Below are positions 51,708-61,543 of a DNA stretch of 64,000 bases, in pieces (position 1 is the first letter of the stretch; every line of letters begins with the position of its first letter). A program made the position numbers and the translations under genes. The notes under the pieces are model-generated. The model was not told the DNA's origin. It made no database searches and saw only the letters and a program-made list of their open reading frames with translations. This DNA is from Mesonia sp. K7 (GTDB lineage: Bacteria; Bacteroidota; Bacteroidia; Flavobacteriales; Flavobacteriaceae): NCBI RefSeq assembly GCF_003233725.1, contig NZ_QKQV01000008.1, forward strand, positions 47,384-111,383, given 5' to 3'.

Positions 51708-53441
51708 ATGAAAAACCATATTCTTTCAATTCTTCTTTTATGCTTTTTATTTTCAAATTCATACGGATTTCAACAAGATTCTATACCAAAGAAAGAGCAA
51801 AAACTTCCTACAAAGAAAAGAGTGATTGATACGCTAAGCGATGAATTCAAAGAAAATCCTCTTAAAGAATATAACGAGGCATATTACATCGTCAATCGCC
51901 TGAACAAAGCTTTAGGTTTTCCACCAAATCAAATCAATTTACAAACACCACAAGCAACCTTAGAGCATTTTATCATTCAGTCACGGAACAATAATTTTGA
52001 AAATGCAGCCTACGCACTTAATGTTAATTTATTGCCTGATGATATCACAAGTGAAGAAATTTCCACTTTAGCGGAGAAGCTATATTTTGTACTCAACCAA
52101 CGCATTAAAATCGATTGGCATGATATTTCTGATAGACCAGACGGGCAAGTAGATATTACGACAACAACCAACCAAAGTGTCGCCGGAAAACCAAGAAAAA
52201 GCATCACTTTTGGGGTTATTACGGTAGATGGCCGCGATATAGAGTTTCGCTTACAGCGAATTAAGTACCAAAACGAAGGGCCTATTTGGTTGATTTCTTC
52301 AAATACGGTCGAAAATATAGAGGAGCTTTACGAAATCTATGGTCCTCGAAAACTAGACTTAATGATACCCAGTTGGGCAAGTTTTGACATTCTAAATGTA
52401 CCCGCTTGGAAGATTTTTGGTACACTCGTTTTACTTTTTCTAGCATTTGTTATAGGTAGATTGACCAACTTTATCATCAATCGTACAACACGAAATTCAG
52501 AAAAAAAATGGGTGACTAATTTTGCTAAAAAGCTTGCCAAACCTGCAGGAATTGCTATAGGAATATTGTTTTTCTATATTTTACTCAACGAACTTATTTC
52601 CTTTACAGGAAAATTTGCAGTGGCGCTCTACACGACAATTCTTATTGCAGTTATTGCTTCGATCACTTGGTTTGTGATGCGACTTATCGACTATTTACTT
52701 ATTCACACCATCGAAGAAAATATTGGTGATACCAATCCCGAGGGAAACGATGAAGCGAGAATGAAACTCACTTATATTTCTGTCGCTCGAAGAATTACTA
52801 CTTTCATCGTTACTATTATTGGTATTATTGTAATTTTATCACAGTTTGAATCTTTTGAAAAACTAGGTATTTCGCTTTTAGCTTCCGCTGGATTAGCTAC
52901 CGTAATTTTAGGAATCGCGGCTCAAAACACTCTAGGAAATATTATCGCGGGAATACAGATTGCGATGACAAGACCGGCAAAAATTGGAGACACTATTATT
53001 GTAGATGATGATTGGGGTTATGTCGAAGATATTAAGTTTACCTATATGGTTGTGCGAACTTGGGACTTACGTCGATTAGTTGTTCCTCTGCAATATCTAA
53101 TTTCTAATGTTTTTGAAAACTGGTCGATGACAAGTCCACACCAAATACGCTCTATCTTTTTACATGCCGATTATCGCATCGATGTAAAAAAGCTAAGACA
53201 AAAATTTAAAGAGTTAGTAGAGGCTGAAGATCTCTGGGATGGTGAAAACGACCCGATATTACAAGTAGTAGATGTAACCGAAAAAACCATCAAAATCAGA
53301 GCTTTATGTAGCTCAAAAGATGCTACACATACTTGGGATTTACACTGTATCTTACGCGAAAAAATGGTAGCATATATTTGCGAACTTGAGGAAGGAATCC
53401 ATTTACCAACTGTCAGAGCAAAAATTCAGGAAAATAATTAA
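51708..53441 (+). CDS. MscS-family mechanosensitive channel
   Basis: A 577-residue mechanosensitive channel, releasing solutes at hypoosmotic shock. A signal peptide (1-20) and a periplasmic domain (30-210) precede three or four membrane segments (about 232-252, 280-300, 305-330, 365-390) and the MscS pore helix and beta-domain (ASAGLATVILGIAAQNTLGNIIAGIQIAMTRPAKIGDTIIV, a clear MscS signature). C-terminal domain is the usual cytoplasmic cage. The M28 peptidase gene starts 5 nt later, so they are cotranscribed. Confidence 0.92.
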   Translation: MKNHILSILLLCFLFSNSYGFQQDSIPKKEQKLPTKKRVIDTLSDEFKENPLKEYNEAYYIVNRLNKALGFPPNQINLQTPQATLEHFIIQSRNNNFENAAYALNVNLLPDDITSEEISTLAEKLYFVLNQRIKIDWHDISDRPDGQVDITTTTNQSVAGKPRKSITFGVITVDGRDIEFRLQRIKYQNEGPIWLISSNTVENIEELYEIYGPRKLDLMIPSWASFDILNVPAWKIFGTLVLLFLAFVIGRLTNFIINRTTRNSEKKWVTNFAKKLAKPAGIAIGILFFYILLNELISFTGKFAVALYTTILIAVIASITWFVMRLIDYLLIHTIEENIGDTNPEGNDEARMKLTYISVARRITTFIVTIIGIIVILSQFESFEKLGISLLASAGLATVILGIAAQNTLGNIIAGIQIAMTRPAKIGDTIIVDDDWGYVEDIKFTYMVVRTWDLRRLVVPLQYLISNVFENWSMTSPHQIRSIFLHADYRIDVKKLRQKFKELVEAEDLWDGENDPILQVVDVTEKTIKIRALCSSKDATHTWDLHCILREKMVAYICELEEGIHLPTVRAKIQENN

Positions 53442-53446
53442 AAATC

Positions 53447-54793
53447 ATGAAGAATAAATTTTACACTTGTATTGTGGTATTATTCTTTTTGTTAACGAAT
53501 AAGAATTATTCACAACAACAAACAAATCTTTATAAAATTGTTGATGAAGTGTCCAGCAAAAGAATTGAAAGCGATGTTAGGAAACTAGCTGGTTTTGGTA
53601 CTCGAAACACTTTTAGCGACACTACCTCTAGAACTCGAGGGATTGGAGCTGCTCGAAGGTGGATAAAAGCAGAGTTTGAGCAAATTGCTGCAAACTGTAA
53701 CAATTGTCTAGATGTTTTCTATCAATCGATTACAGTTACACCAGAAGACGGAAATAGAATTCCACATAATGCTAAAATTGTAAATGTAGTAGCGATACAG
53801 AAAGGAACTCGCTTCCCAAACAATTATATTATTATGAGTGGTGATATAGATTCTAGAGCAAGTAACACCACAAATTTTACAATCGATGCGCCAGGTGCAA
53901 ACGACAATGCAAGCGGAATGGCTGGAACTATCGAAGCTGCACGAGTTCTTTCTAAGTATGATTTCGAAAATAGCATTGTATATGTTGGTCTTTCAGGGGA
54001 AGAGCAAGGTCTTTTTGGAGGCAAAGGCTTAGCTGAATATGCTCAGAAAAATAATTGGAATATAATTGGTGTCCTCAATAACGATATGATTGGTAATATT
54101 GAAGGTGTGGATGGTGTTATTGATAACAGAAGCTTTAGAATATTTTCTGAACCTGTTCCTCCTACAGAAACTGAAAGAGAAAGAACTATGCGACGATATT
54201 ATGGTGGTGAAGTAGATGGAATTTCTAGACAATTAGCTCGTTATATTTACTCAACTACAAAAAACATTATGCCCGAAATGAACCCGATGATGATATATCG
54301 ATTAGATAGATTTGGTCGCGGTGGGCATCACAAACCTTTTAACGACTTAGGTTTTGCAGGTGTTAGAATTATGGAGGCTCATGAAAACTACAATAGACAA
54401 CATCAAGATGTTAGAACAGAAAACGGAATTAAATATGGCGATGTCATAGAAGGTGTTAATTTTGAATATGCAAAAAAAATCACAGCTGTAAATGCTATAA
54501 CTTTAGCAAGTTTGGCGTGGGCTCCAGAGGCTCCTAAAAATGTTTCTATTGGAGGTGTTGTAGAACCTTCAGCCAAATTAAAATGGGTAAAATCTAAAAA
54601 TCCTAATATTTTGGGTTACAAAATTTATTGGCGTAAAACCACTTCTCCTACTTGGGATTATTCTAGGTATGTTGGAAATGTTTCAGAATTCACTTTAGAT
54701 GGTGTTGTTATCGATAATTTTTACTTTGGTGTGGTTGCTGTCGGAAAAAATGGTTACGAAAGTTTAGTGAGCTTTCCCTCTTCTGTTTTTTAA
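53447..54793 (+). CDS. secreted M28 family metallopeptidase with FN3 domain
   Basis: A 448-residue zinc aminopeptidase-like enzyme. Signal peptide (1-22), M28 domain (about 30-355) with GANDNASGMAGTIEAARVL (bridging Asp of the zinc site), GLSGEEQGLFGGKGLAEYA (Glu/Glu pair) and VLNNDMIGN, then a C-terminal fibronectin type III-like domain (about 365-448: APKNVSIGGVVEPSAKLKWVKS...). It lacks a T9SS tag, so it probably stays in the periplasm or on the outer membrane. Likely degrades peptides after export. Cotranscribed with the MscS channel. Confidence 0.87.
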   Translation: MKNKFYTCIVVLFFLLTNKNYSQQQTNLYKIVDEVSSKRIESDVRKLAGFGTRNTFSDTTSRTRGIGAARRWIKAEFEQIAANCNNCLDVFYQSITVTPEDGNRIPHNAKIVNVVAIQKGTRFPNNYIIMSGDIDSRASNTTNFTIDAPGANDNASGMAGTIEAARVLSKYDFENSIVYVGLSGEEQGLFGGKGLAEYAQKNNWNIIGVLNNDMIGNIEGVDGVIDNRSFRIFSEPVPPTETERERTMRRYYGGEVDGISRQLARYIYSTTKNIMPEMNPMMIYRLDRFGRGGHHKPFNDLGFAGVRIMEAHENYNRQHQDVRTENGIKYGDVIEGVNFEYAKKITAVNAITLASLAWAPEAPKNVSIGGVVEPSAKLKWVKSKNPNILGYKIYWRKTTSPTWDYSRYVGNVSEFTLDGVVIDNFYFGVVAVGKNGYESLVSFPSSVF

Positions 54794-54905
54794 CTGTTAA
54801 AACCTTAAGAATTCAGCTGTAAAATTTAAATCAAGATTAACGTTAGCAGCTTTATAATCACTAACTTATTGTTTATTTTTATTGAAAATTAATACTAAAA
54901 AAACA

Positions 54906-55196
54906 ATGAAAATGAAAAAAGGAAATTTATTAGCAGGAATCGCTTCAGGAGCAGTTCTAGGAGCAATCGCAGGAATTTTATTCGCACCAAAAAAAGGGGC
55001 TGATACCAGAAAGCAAATTGTAGATACCACTAACGATTATGCCGACAACGCAAAAGAAAGAATAAATCGTGCGAAAAGTTCTATCGAAAACAAAATTGAA
55101 GCTTTAAAAGCAAAAAAAGATGCAGCTATGGCTGACACAAAAATTGAAGAGCTTGCTCACAATGGCAAAGCAAAATTACACGACGAGTTAGCTTAA
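54906..55196 (+). CDS. YtxH domain-containing small protein
   Basis: A 96-residue protein beginning MKMKKGNLLAGIASGAVLGAIAGILFAPKKG, the YtxH signature: a glycine-rich membrane segment followed by an amphipathic, Lys/Ala/Asp-rich helical tail (DTRKQIVDTTNDYADNAKERI...). The ATG at 54906 is preferred to the upstream TTG. Homologues are general-stress proteins. Single gene with its own terminator. Confidence 0.87.
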   Translation: MKMKKGNLLAGIASGAVLGAIAGILFAPKKGADTRKQIVDTTNDYADNAKERINRAKSSIENKIEALKAKKDAAMADTKIEELAHNGKAKLHDELA

Positions 55197-55216
55197 TCTT
55201 AAGCACCAAATAATTA

Positions 55217-55241
55217 GCCGCTATTTATAGCGGTTTTTTTT
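55217..55241 (+). terminator. rho-independent terminator of ytxH gene
   Basis: ccgct, atttat loop, agcgg then eight T; it also covers the 3' end of the convergent phosphatase gene. Confidence 0.75.
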
Positions 55242-56205
55242 ATCCCAAATTTTCTCTAGAGTGCTTAATGGCTTCTTCACTATTTCTAAAATAGCAAGTT
55301 TTTACGCCTAAACCATCAAGGTTTTTAATAATTTGATTTACTTTTTTTAATGGGTGTTTTCTGGTTTGTCTGATATAAACCGTACTGATATTATTCGGAA
55401 AAATTATAGAAATATCTTGATATATGTAAGGATCCTGTTGTGAGTCGTCACCCAAAAGCACAAATCTAAGCTCTGGATAAAATTCGACAATATGTCTTAT
55501 CTTATAATATTTATGTTGGTGATCACCTCGACCAGTGGCAATAAAATCTCGAAGTCCCGATTTGATGGTTTTTAGTTGTAAAACAGCTTTAGGAAAATTA
55601 TGAATTTTAGTAAACTCCACAATAAAATTATACAAATTCCACTCACTGCTACTTACATAGAAAAAAGCATTATTGGTATCATTATCTTTTCTGCCTAAGC
55701 TATTTAGAAATCGGTAATGCTCCACCACATTTTCAAAAACCTTTCGCTTATTAACATTTCGCGTAAGCATTACATAAAGTTTTTTAAAAAAACTTTTTGA
55801 ATGTGACACTAAAAAAGTATCGTCTATATCAGAAATAATACCGTATTCTCCAGGATAGGGTTTTACAAATTCTCCTGTTTCTGTTTTTATTTCACCATCT
55901 AATTTTACTTCTATTTCAAATTGATGCCAACCCGCATCAATGTCTATATTTTTATAAGGAATCATCAATCTAAAATGCCCATCATCCAAGGTTTTACTTT
56001 GCACTTCCAGATCTTTATACCGAAAAACAATCACTGCTTTATTTTCGGTTTTTATCCGAAACATCCTAATGACTTGCCAGATGTGCTTGTACCAGGGTTT
56101 GTCTAACTTAAAAACATCGGGGGCATTCTTTTTAAATACATGACCGAGAATTAGTATTTTTCGTTCATTGGCATAACCTCGGTAAATCTTGATATCGAAA
56201 CTCAT
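55240..56205 (-). CDS. App1-like phosphatase domain protein
   Basis: A 321-residue protein of the App1 (DUF2183) phosphatidate phosphatase-like family of the HAD superfamily. Key motifs: SDIDDTFLVSHS (nucleophile DxDxT) and the late LLGDDSQQDPYIYQDI. The N-terminal 120 residues look like a beta-rich extra domain. It may dephosphorylate phosphatidic acid, so its divergent neighbour, a diacylglycerol-kinase-like enzyme, would act in the opposite direction. No signal peptide. Confidence 0.82.
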   Translation of the reverse strand: MSFDIKIYRGYANERKILILGHVFKKNAPDVFKLDKPWYKHIWQVIRMFRIKTENKAVIVFRYKDLEVQSKTLDDGHFRLMIPYKNIDIDAGWHQFEIEVKLDGEIKTETGEFVKPYPGEYGIISDIDDTFLVSHSKSFFKKLYVMLTRNVNKRKVFENVVEHYRFLNSLGRKDNDTNNAFFYVSSSEWNLYNFIVEFTKIHNFPKAVLQLKTIKSGLRDFIATGRGDHQHKYYKIRHIVEFYPELRFVLLGDDSQQDPYIYQDISIIFPNNISTVYIRQTRKHPLKKVNQIIKNLDGLGVKTCYFRNSEEAIKHSRENLG

Positions 56206-56274
56206 TTTTTATAAAAAGTATAACACTCAAATTCGTCAAAAAAAGATAATTTTCAAAACAAATAAGCTATTCTT

Positions 56275-57126
56275 ATGAAAATTTTAATGGTAATCAACCC
56301 TATTAGTGGTGACGAAGATAAAGATCACCTCATCGATTTGGTAAAATCTAAAACCGATAAAGAAATAGATATTTTTAAAACTTCTGGTGAAGAAGACTGT
56401 AAAAAAATTAGTCAACAGCTAGAACAAAACGATTACGAAAGAATTTTGGTGGCTGGTGGTGACGGAACTATAAAATTGGTTGCCGAATCGATGGATTCCC
56501 ATCAAATTCCTATTGGCATTATTCCTTTAGGTTCTGCCAACGGTTTAGCTACCGATCTCAATATTCCGCTAGAAGAAGAAGCATACATCAATATCGCTCT
56601 TGGCGAAAACAAACGAACAATTGATGCAATCAACATCAACGATGAGCTTTGCCTACACATTAGTGATTTAGGCTTGAATGCCGAATTGATAAAAGAATAC
56701 CAAAACGGAAAAGTTAGAGGAAAATTAGGTTATGCCCTAAAAACCATTCCAACGTTATTTAAAAATCAAGGGGCTTTTAATTTTACAATCATCACAGACG
56801 AGAAAGAAATTCACCGTTACGGAATTATGTTGGCGATTGCTAACAGTAGAAAATTTGGTACCGGAGCCATCGTTAATAAAAACGGAAAAATAGACGATGG
56901 TATTTTTGAACTACTCATTTTCAAGAGCTTAGACGTTATTGAGATTTTAAAAACATTAGACGAAGAAGCAGAAATCTCTCCCGAATTTCTTGAGATTATT
57001 CCTTCAAAAAAAGTAAAAATCAAGACAGTAAAAAAAATTGATTTTCAGATAGATGGCGAATATTTAGAGAGCACTAACGAAATTAATGCCGAGATTTTAC
57101 CAAATCGTCTCACCGTTTTTTGTTAA
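56275..57126 (+). CDS. diacylglycerol kinase-like lipid kinase (YegS/BmrU family)
   Basis: A 283-residue lipid kinase that probably phosphorylates diacylglycerol or a related lipid. The nucleotide-binding motif GGDGTIKLVAE and the N-terminal NPISGDEDKD are family hallmarks; the C-terminal beta-sandwich (VKIKTVKKIDFQIDGEYLESTNEINAEIL) is present. Length is standard. Divergent from the App1-like phosphatase, 69 bp apart, which hints at a linked lipid-phosphate cycle (inference). Confidence 0.88.
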   Translation: MKILMVINPISGDEDKDHLIDLVKSKTDKEIDIFKTSGEEDCKKISQQLEQNDYERILVAGGDGTIKLVAESMDSHQIPIGIIPLGSANGLATDLNIPLEEEAYINIALGENKRTIDAININDELCLHISDLGLNAELIKEYQNGKVRGKLGYALKTIPTLFKNQGAFNFTIITDEKEIHRYGIMLAIANSRKFGTGAIVNKNGKIDDGIFELLIFKSLDVIEILKTLDEEAEISPEFLEIIPSKKVKIKTVKKIDFQIDGEYLESTNEINAEILPNRLTVFC

Positions 57127-57193
57127 GGTTTTATAAAAACAATTCACTAAGACTAAATAACTTTTTACTTTTATCGAAAAGAAAAACAACTTT

Positions 57194-58012
57194 ATGAAAA
57201 GAATCAATTTAATTCTGGTTTTATCGATTTTATTTGCCTTCACAGCGTGTAAAAACGACACTAAAAAAGACGAAAACATCGACGAAGCCGAACAAACAGA
57301 CAGCCTTCTACAAGAAGAAGTAAAAGAAGAAAAAATCGTTTTGACTAAACTTTCTGGTTCTCCAGCATACGCAGAAGCAAGTTTAGCGATGAACATGCCC
57401 AAAGACAAAGTTAAGGCAGGCGAAGTAGATTTCGATTTTGCGGTCAACAATTATGAACTTGGTGCACAAACACAACCTAAATCTCCAAATGGCTTAGCAG
57501 CTTCAGATAAAGGGCAACATATTCATCTAATTATAGACAACGAACCTTACTCTGCTCATTATGACCCAAAATTTAAAAAAGAAATGAGCGAAGGTGATCA
57601 CGTTGTTTTAGCCTTCTTATCTAGATCTTATCACGAAGCCGTAAAAAACGCCAATTCTTATGTAGTTAAAAAGATTTCGGTAGGAAATGTTACTGATGCT
57701 AATAAAATGGATTTCGATCCAAAAGGCGAGCACTTATTTTACAGCAGACCAAAAGGAAGCTATAAAGGAAAAGATACCGAAAAAGTATTATTGGATTTCT
57801 TCTTGGTAAATTCAAATTTAGCTGTAGATGGCAACAAAGTTAGAGCTCACATAAACGGACAAGAGTTCATTTTAGACAGCTGGGAACCTTATGTGATGGA
57901 AAATTTACCTATGGGTGAAAATACCGTTAGATTAGAACTTTTAGACAAAGATGGAAATCTAGTTAAAGGACCTTTTAACGCTGTTACAAGAACATTTATG
58001 TTAGAAGAGTAA
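57194..58012 (+). CDS. hypothetical lipoprotein of 272 residues
   Basis: A lipoprotein (lipobox FTAC at about residue 18) whose mature part opens with a long acidic linker, followed by a beta-rich domain with HIHLIIDNEPYSAHYD and GDHVVLAFLSRSYHE. Homologues in flavobacteria carry the label phosphopeptide-binding protein, and the core is reminiscent of DUF4399, but I see no FHA-like motif, so I keep the call neutral. Single gene ending in a strong terminator. Confidence 0.65.
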   Translation: MKRINLILVLSILFAFTACKNDTKKDENIDEAEQTDSLLQEEVKEEKIVLTKLSGSPAYAEASLAMNMPKDKVKAGEVDFDFAVNNYELGAQTQPKSPNGLAASDKGQHIHLIIDNEPYSAHYDPKFKKEMSEGDHVVLAFLSRSYHEAVKNANSYVVKKISVGNVTDANKMDFDPKGEHLFYSRPKGSYKGKDTEKVLLDFFLVNSNLAVDGNKVRAHINGQEFILDSWEPYVMENLPMGENTVRLELLDKDGNLVKGPFNAVTRTFMLEE

Positions 58013-58033
58013 TTTCTTAAAGCAAAAAAAGAT

Positions 58034-58063
58034 AAAAGCTTCTCGCTTTGAGAAGCTTTTTTT
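58034..58063 (+). terminator. rho-independent terminator after lipoprotein gene
   Basis: aaaagcttctc, gcttt loop, gagaagcttttttt: an 11-bp stem with a T tail. Confidence 0.87.
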
Positions 58064-58105
58064 GTACAAAATATTTTACTACCTTAGAAAAACTTTTTTT
58101 CCTAT

Positions 58106-58642
58106 ATGAAACAACCCGACTTGCTCATTTCAAAACTTCAAGAGAAAGACCCTCAGGCTTTCACAAAGATTTACGAACGTTATTCTGAAAGTACTTATGG
58201 CATCATCTACAGTATTGTGAGAGATAAAGAAATTGCCGAAGAAGTTTTGCAAGATGTTTTTATTAAAGTGTGGGAAAATATAGAAAGCTACAATCCTTCA
58301 AAAGGTAGGTTTTTTACCTGGCTTCTAAATATCGCTCGAAATACTGCAATCGACAAGACCCGTTCTAAAAGTTTTAAAAACCAAAAGAAAAACTTAAATG
58401 CCGATTATTTCGTAAGTATTATTGAACAAAAAACCAGTTTTTCTACAGCTGTAAACGCTATTGGCATCAAGAAATATATAAAAATGGTAGAACCTTACTG
58501 TAAAGATATTATCAACTTATTATTCTTTCAAGGCTATACTCAAAAAGAAACCGCAGAAGAACTGCAAACACCTATAGGAACCATTAAAACAAGAAGTAGA
58601 AATTGTATAAAATCTTTAAGAAAACTTCTGATTAACGAATGA
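58106..58642 (+). CDS. ECF sigma factor, SigK-like
   Basis: A 178-residue ECF sigma factor: region 2 (about 10-90: FTKIYERYSESTYGIIYSIVRDKEIAEEVLQDVFIKVWENIESY) and region 4 (about 125-175: PYCKDIINLLFFQGYTQKETAEELQTPIGTIKTRSRNCIKSL). The ATGA overlap with the anti-sigma start makes the two genes translationally coupled. Distinct from the ECF factor at 33 kb: its partner is of the RskA class. Confidence 0.92.
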   Translation: MKQPDLLISKLQEKDPQAFTKIYERYSESTYGIIYSIVRDKEIAEEVLQDVFIKVWENIESYNPSKGRFFTWLLNIARNTAIDKTRSKSFKNQKKNLNADYFVSIIEQKTSFSTAVNAIGIKKYIKMVEPYCKDIINLLFFQGYTQKETAEELQTPIGTIKTRSRNCIKSLRKLLINE

Positions 58643-59442
58643 GTGAAATAAATGATATCATAGAATCTGGCAGTTTAGAACTGTATGTAGTTGGTGCGCT
58701 CTCCGAAAAACAAAACGCAGAGATTACTGCTGTTTTAAAACAATACCCTGAAATCGAACAGGAAGTTAACGAGATAGAAAATGCTTTGCTACAACTTTCA
58801 GCAGCAGCTTCACCCTATAACCCAGAACAACTTCTTGATCGAATAAAAGCAAAGTTAAACATTGGTGATTCCACGAAAGTGATACCTATACAAAAAGAAG
58901 ACAACAAGACAAAAGTATTGATGTGGTTAGGTTGGGTTGCTTCTATTGCTTTACTAATAGGTATTTTCTCTTTATGGAACAAAAACAAAGAATTAGAACA
59001 ACAAATTGAAGTAGTAGCTACCGAAAATAAAGATTTAGAAACCCAAATCTCAGAAAGTAGAGCTTCGGAAGAAAAAACAAAAGAGTTATTGGCTGTCTTA
59101 AGAGACAGAAATATACAAACGGTAGAATTACAAGGGCAACAAATTGCTCCAGAAGCTTTTGCCGCAGTACATTGGGATAAAGAAAACAACAGAGTCTATA
59201 TAGATGCCAAGCATTTACCAACACCTCCTGAAGGTAAAGAATACCAAGTTTGGTCGTTAACACTAGAACCGCTAACACCTACGAGCATTGGTCTTTTATC
59301 TAACTTTGAAAGTGATGAAAACAAAATATTTATTTTAGAAAACATCAATTTATCTGAAGGTTTTGGAATCACATTAGAACCTAAAGGCGGAAGCGCAACA
59401 CCTACTTTAGAGCAACTATATACTTTAGGGACAGTAGGCTAA
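58639..59442 (+). CDS. RskA-like anti-sigma factor
   Basis: A 267-residue single-pass membrane anti-sigma factor. The N-terminal cytoplasmic anti-sigma domain (about 1-80, SGSLELYVVGALSEKQNAEI) binds the sigma factor; a membrane helix follows (about 93-112, VLMWLGWVASIALLIGIFSLW), then a coiled coil (about 113-160) and an extracytoplasmic RskA domain (about 165-267: FAAVHWDKENNRVYIDAKHLPTPPEGKEYQVWSL...). Release of the sigma factor probably follows proteolysis after an envelope signal. Confidence 0.9.
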   Translation: MSEINDIIESGSLELYVVGALSEKQNAEITAVLKQYPEIEQEVNEIENALLQLSAAASPYNPEQLLDRIKAKLNIGDSTKVIPIQKEDNKTKVLMWLGWVASIALLIGIFSLWNKNKELEQQIEVVATENKDLETQISESRASEEKTKELLAVLRDRNIQTVELQGQQIAPEAFAAVHWDKENNRVYIDAKHLPTPPEGKEYQVWSLTLEPLTPTSIGLLSNFESDENKIFILENINLSEGFGITLEPKGGSATPTLEQLYTLGTVG

Positions 59443-59462
59443 AAAAATAAGGTATAAAAAAG

Positions 59463-59495
59463 AAAAAGGGTTGTTTATAATAAACAGCCCTTTTT
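59463..59495 (+). terminator. rho-independent terminator after anti-sigma gene
   Basis: aaaaagggttgttta, taa loop, taaacagccctttttc: a long stem with one G-U pair and a T tail. Confidence 0.85.
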
Positions 59496-59609
59496 CATAC
59501 TAACAAAAAAACAAAAACCAAAATTGCATTTGTGAAAAGTAATTACCTTACTTTCTAATACATACGAAAATATAAGTGGTTTGGTTTTTTAAAATTTCGA
59601 TATTAAAAA

Positions 59610-60788
59610 ATGAATCCTTCAGCTACAGGTTGGCTTAAAAAACATCTTCACCAATTAGAAAAAGATCATGCTATATTTTTTCAGCAACCACAGGCTTTTT
59701 ACACCTATTTATTAGATTCGGGCTTTATCTATGCCAACAGTATTTCTAGCTTTACCCATCAAAAAAACAGTCGCTGGACAATAGAGGAACTTACCAAAGT
59801 AAATCTAATCGATGCACTTATCTATATTGCTCTTCGACGGAATAACACTTTTGAAGTTACTGCAATCGTCACGGATATTTTAGACTTTTATCAGCAAGTA
59901 GAGAAAAAAAGCCCCTGGAGTTTTAACTTTCTGCATTTTAAAACCGCGCCTACCGAGAAGTTAGAAAGCATTATTCACCAGCGTATCCAGACCAATGTCA
60001 CTAAAGTGAAAAAACAATTTAGTCATATCGTAACCAATGCGCTTATTTTTGTAGATGTTTTAGCTTTCGAAAATTACTTGGAAACTAAAGAAAATCCTGC
60101 AAAAGCTATTAAAAGACTCGAAGCTGATATCTCGACCTTAGTTTTACAATCGTTAGAATCACGGGCAAAACAAGGCAAATATGATGTTTTGGTAGAAAAC
60201 CTATTAAAAAATTCACTTCGCTACGACTCGCTGGAAAAGCAACCTAAAGAGGATTTTTTCGAAAAAGAACTTTCTTATTTTACCAAGAGGTACTTTCTCG
60301 ATTTGGCTTGTGTAACTTTATATAACGACCAAAAAATAGACAGTAAAGAGTTGAAGTTTCTGTTTACTTTCGGAAAAAAATTAGGCTTTGACGGCCAAAT
60401 CGTCAAGCAGTCTTTGTCTAGAATGCTTTCTTTTTTCGAAAAAAATCAACAAAACATTGCTTATTTTAAGTACAGTAATGCTCTGGGACATTTTTACAAC
60501 AATACTCAAAGAATGGTCAAGCTTCTGATTATCCGTAACAAAACACGTTTGTTGCAAGAGTTATCAGAAAGTAAAGAACTTGTGGTGTTGCTCACCAAAT
60601 CTACACACCAAAACCTCAGCAAAGAAGAAAGAAAAAAAGTAAAAAGTCAGTTGTTGGATATTTGTAAATCAATTCCATCTTTAGGAATTTTTATTTTACC
60701 AGGCGGAAGTATTTTGTTGCCAATTCTCATTAAATTTATTCCACAGCTTTTGCCTTCTGCCTTTGATGAAAACAAATTAGAAGAATAA
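59610..60788 (+). CDS. LETM1-related protein
   Basis: A 392-residue, mostly helical cytoplasmic or membrane-associated protein of the group annotated LETM1-related biofilm-associated protein in Bacteroidota. Support is the overall pattern (SATGWLKKHLHQLEKDHAIF at the start; LLDICKSIPSLGIFILPGGSILLPILIKFIPQLLPSAF at the end, the LETM1-like stretch). It has one hydrophobic segment near the C-terminus (about 358-384). Function unproven. Its stop is one base from the convergent response-regulator stop. Confidence 0.8.
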   Translation: MNPSATGWLKKHLHQLEKDHAIFFQQPQAFYTYLLDSGFIYANSISSFTHQKNSRWTIEELTKVNLIDALIYIALRRNNTFEVTAIVTDILDFYQQVEKKSPWSFNFLHFKTAPTEKLESIIHQRIQTNVTKVKKQFSHIVTNALIFVDVLAFENYLETKENPAKAIKRLEADISTLVLQSLESRAKQGKYDVLVENLLKNSLRYDSLEKQPKEDFFEKELSYFTKRYFLDLACVTLYNDQKIDSKELKFLFTFGKKLGFDGQIVKQSLSRMLSFFEKNQQNIAYFKYSNALGHFYNNTQRMVKLLIIRNKTRLLQELSESKELVVLLTKSTHQNLSKEERKKVKSQLLDICKSIPSLGIFILPGGSILLPILIKFIPQLLPSAFDENKLEE

Positions 60789-60789
60789 A

Positions 60790-61533
60790 TTATTGCGCCA
60801 ACCAGTCTTTAAAGTCTTTAACACGTTCTCTGCTTACAATTACCTCATTATCTTTTAAGTTGGTTATTTTTAACTGCAAACGACTATTGGAATAGTTTAT
60901 CATATCTTCGATGGCCTTGATCTGTATAATATATTTTCTACTAATTCTAAAAAAAATATTGGGGTTAAGTTCTCCTTCCAATTTTTCTAACGGCTGATCC
61001 AGTAAATAATTCCTACCCTCAAAAGTGTGTAGGTAAGTTCCTTTATTTTCACTATAAAAACATGAGATTTCCTCTATCGGAAACATTTTTAAATGCTGTC
61101 CAACTTTTGTCACAAAACGTTTTTTATAACTTTTTTGTTGATGAACCAACATGTTTTTTAACTCTGTTATGGGCAAATCGGCTAAGCGTTGTTGTTTAAA
61201 CTTAGATAAGGCCTGAGATAACTCATCTTCATCGATAGGTTTTAAAAGATAGTCAACACTATTAAGTTTAAAAGCCTTTAAAGCATACTGATCGTAAGCC
61301 GTTGTAAAAATAATGGCGCTTTTTAGCGGAACCTCTTCAAAAATCTCAAAGGAAATACCGTCACTCAACTGAATATCCAAAAAAATCAAATCTGGATGAG
61401 GATGCTCCAGCAGCCAAGCAATCGATTCGTTTACAGAATGTAACACAGTACCTACTTCTACTCCTATTTCGCTTAGCATTCGCTGCAGTCTTCTCGCCGA
61501 AGGCTTTTCGTCCTCAATAATAATTGCTTTCAT
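60790..61533 (-). CDS. LytTR-type response regulator
   Basis: A 247-residue response regulator: receiver domain (about 1-115) with phosphoacceptor Asp53 (LIFLDIQLSDG) and the conserved Lys (YLLKPID), then a LytTR DNA-binding domain (about 140-245: RFVTKVGQHLKMFPIEEISCFYSENKGTYLHTFEGRNYLLDQPLEKLEGEL). It is the last gene of a minus-strand set with a small 2TM protein and a LytS-like histidine kinase, so its partner is clear. Confidence 0.94.
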   Translation of the reverse strand: MKAIIIEDEKPSARRLQRMLSEIGVEVGTVLHSVNESIAWLLEHPHPDLIFLDIQLSDGISFEIFEEVPLKSAIIFTTAYDQYALKAFKLNSVDYLLKPIDEDELSQALSKFKQQRLADLPITELKNMLVHQQKSYKKRFVTKVGQHLKMFPIEEISCFYSENKGTYLHTFEGRNYLLDQPLEKLEGELNPNIFFRISRKYIIQIKAIEDMINYSNSRLQLKITNLKDNEVIVSRERVKDFKDWLAQ

Positions 61534-61543
61534 ACACTTGATA

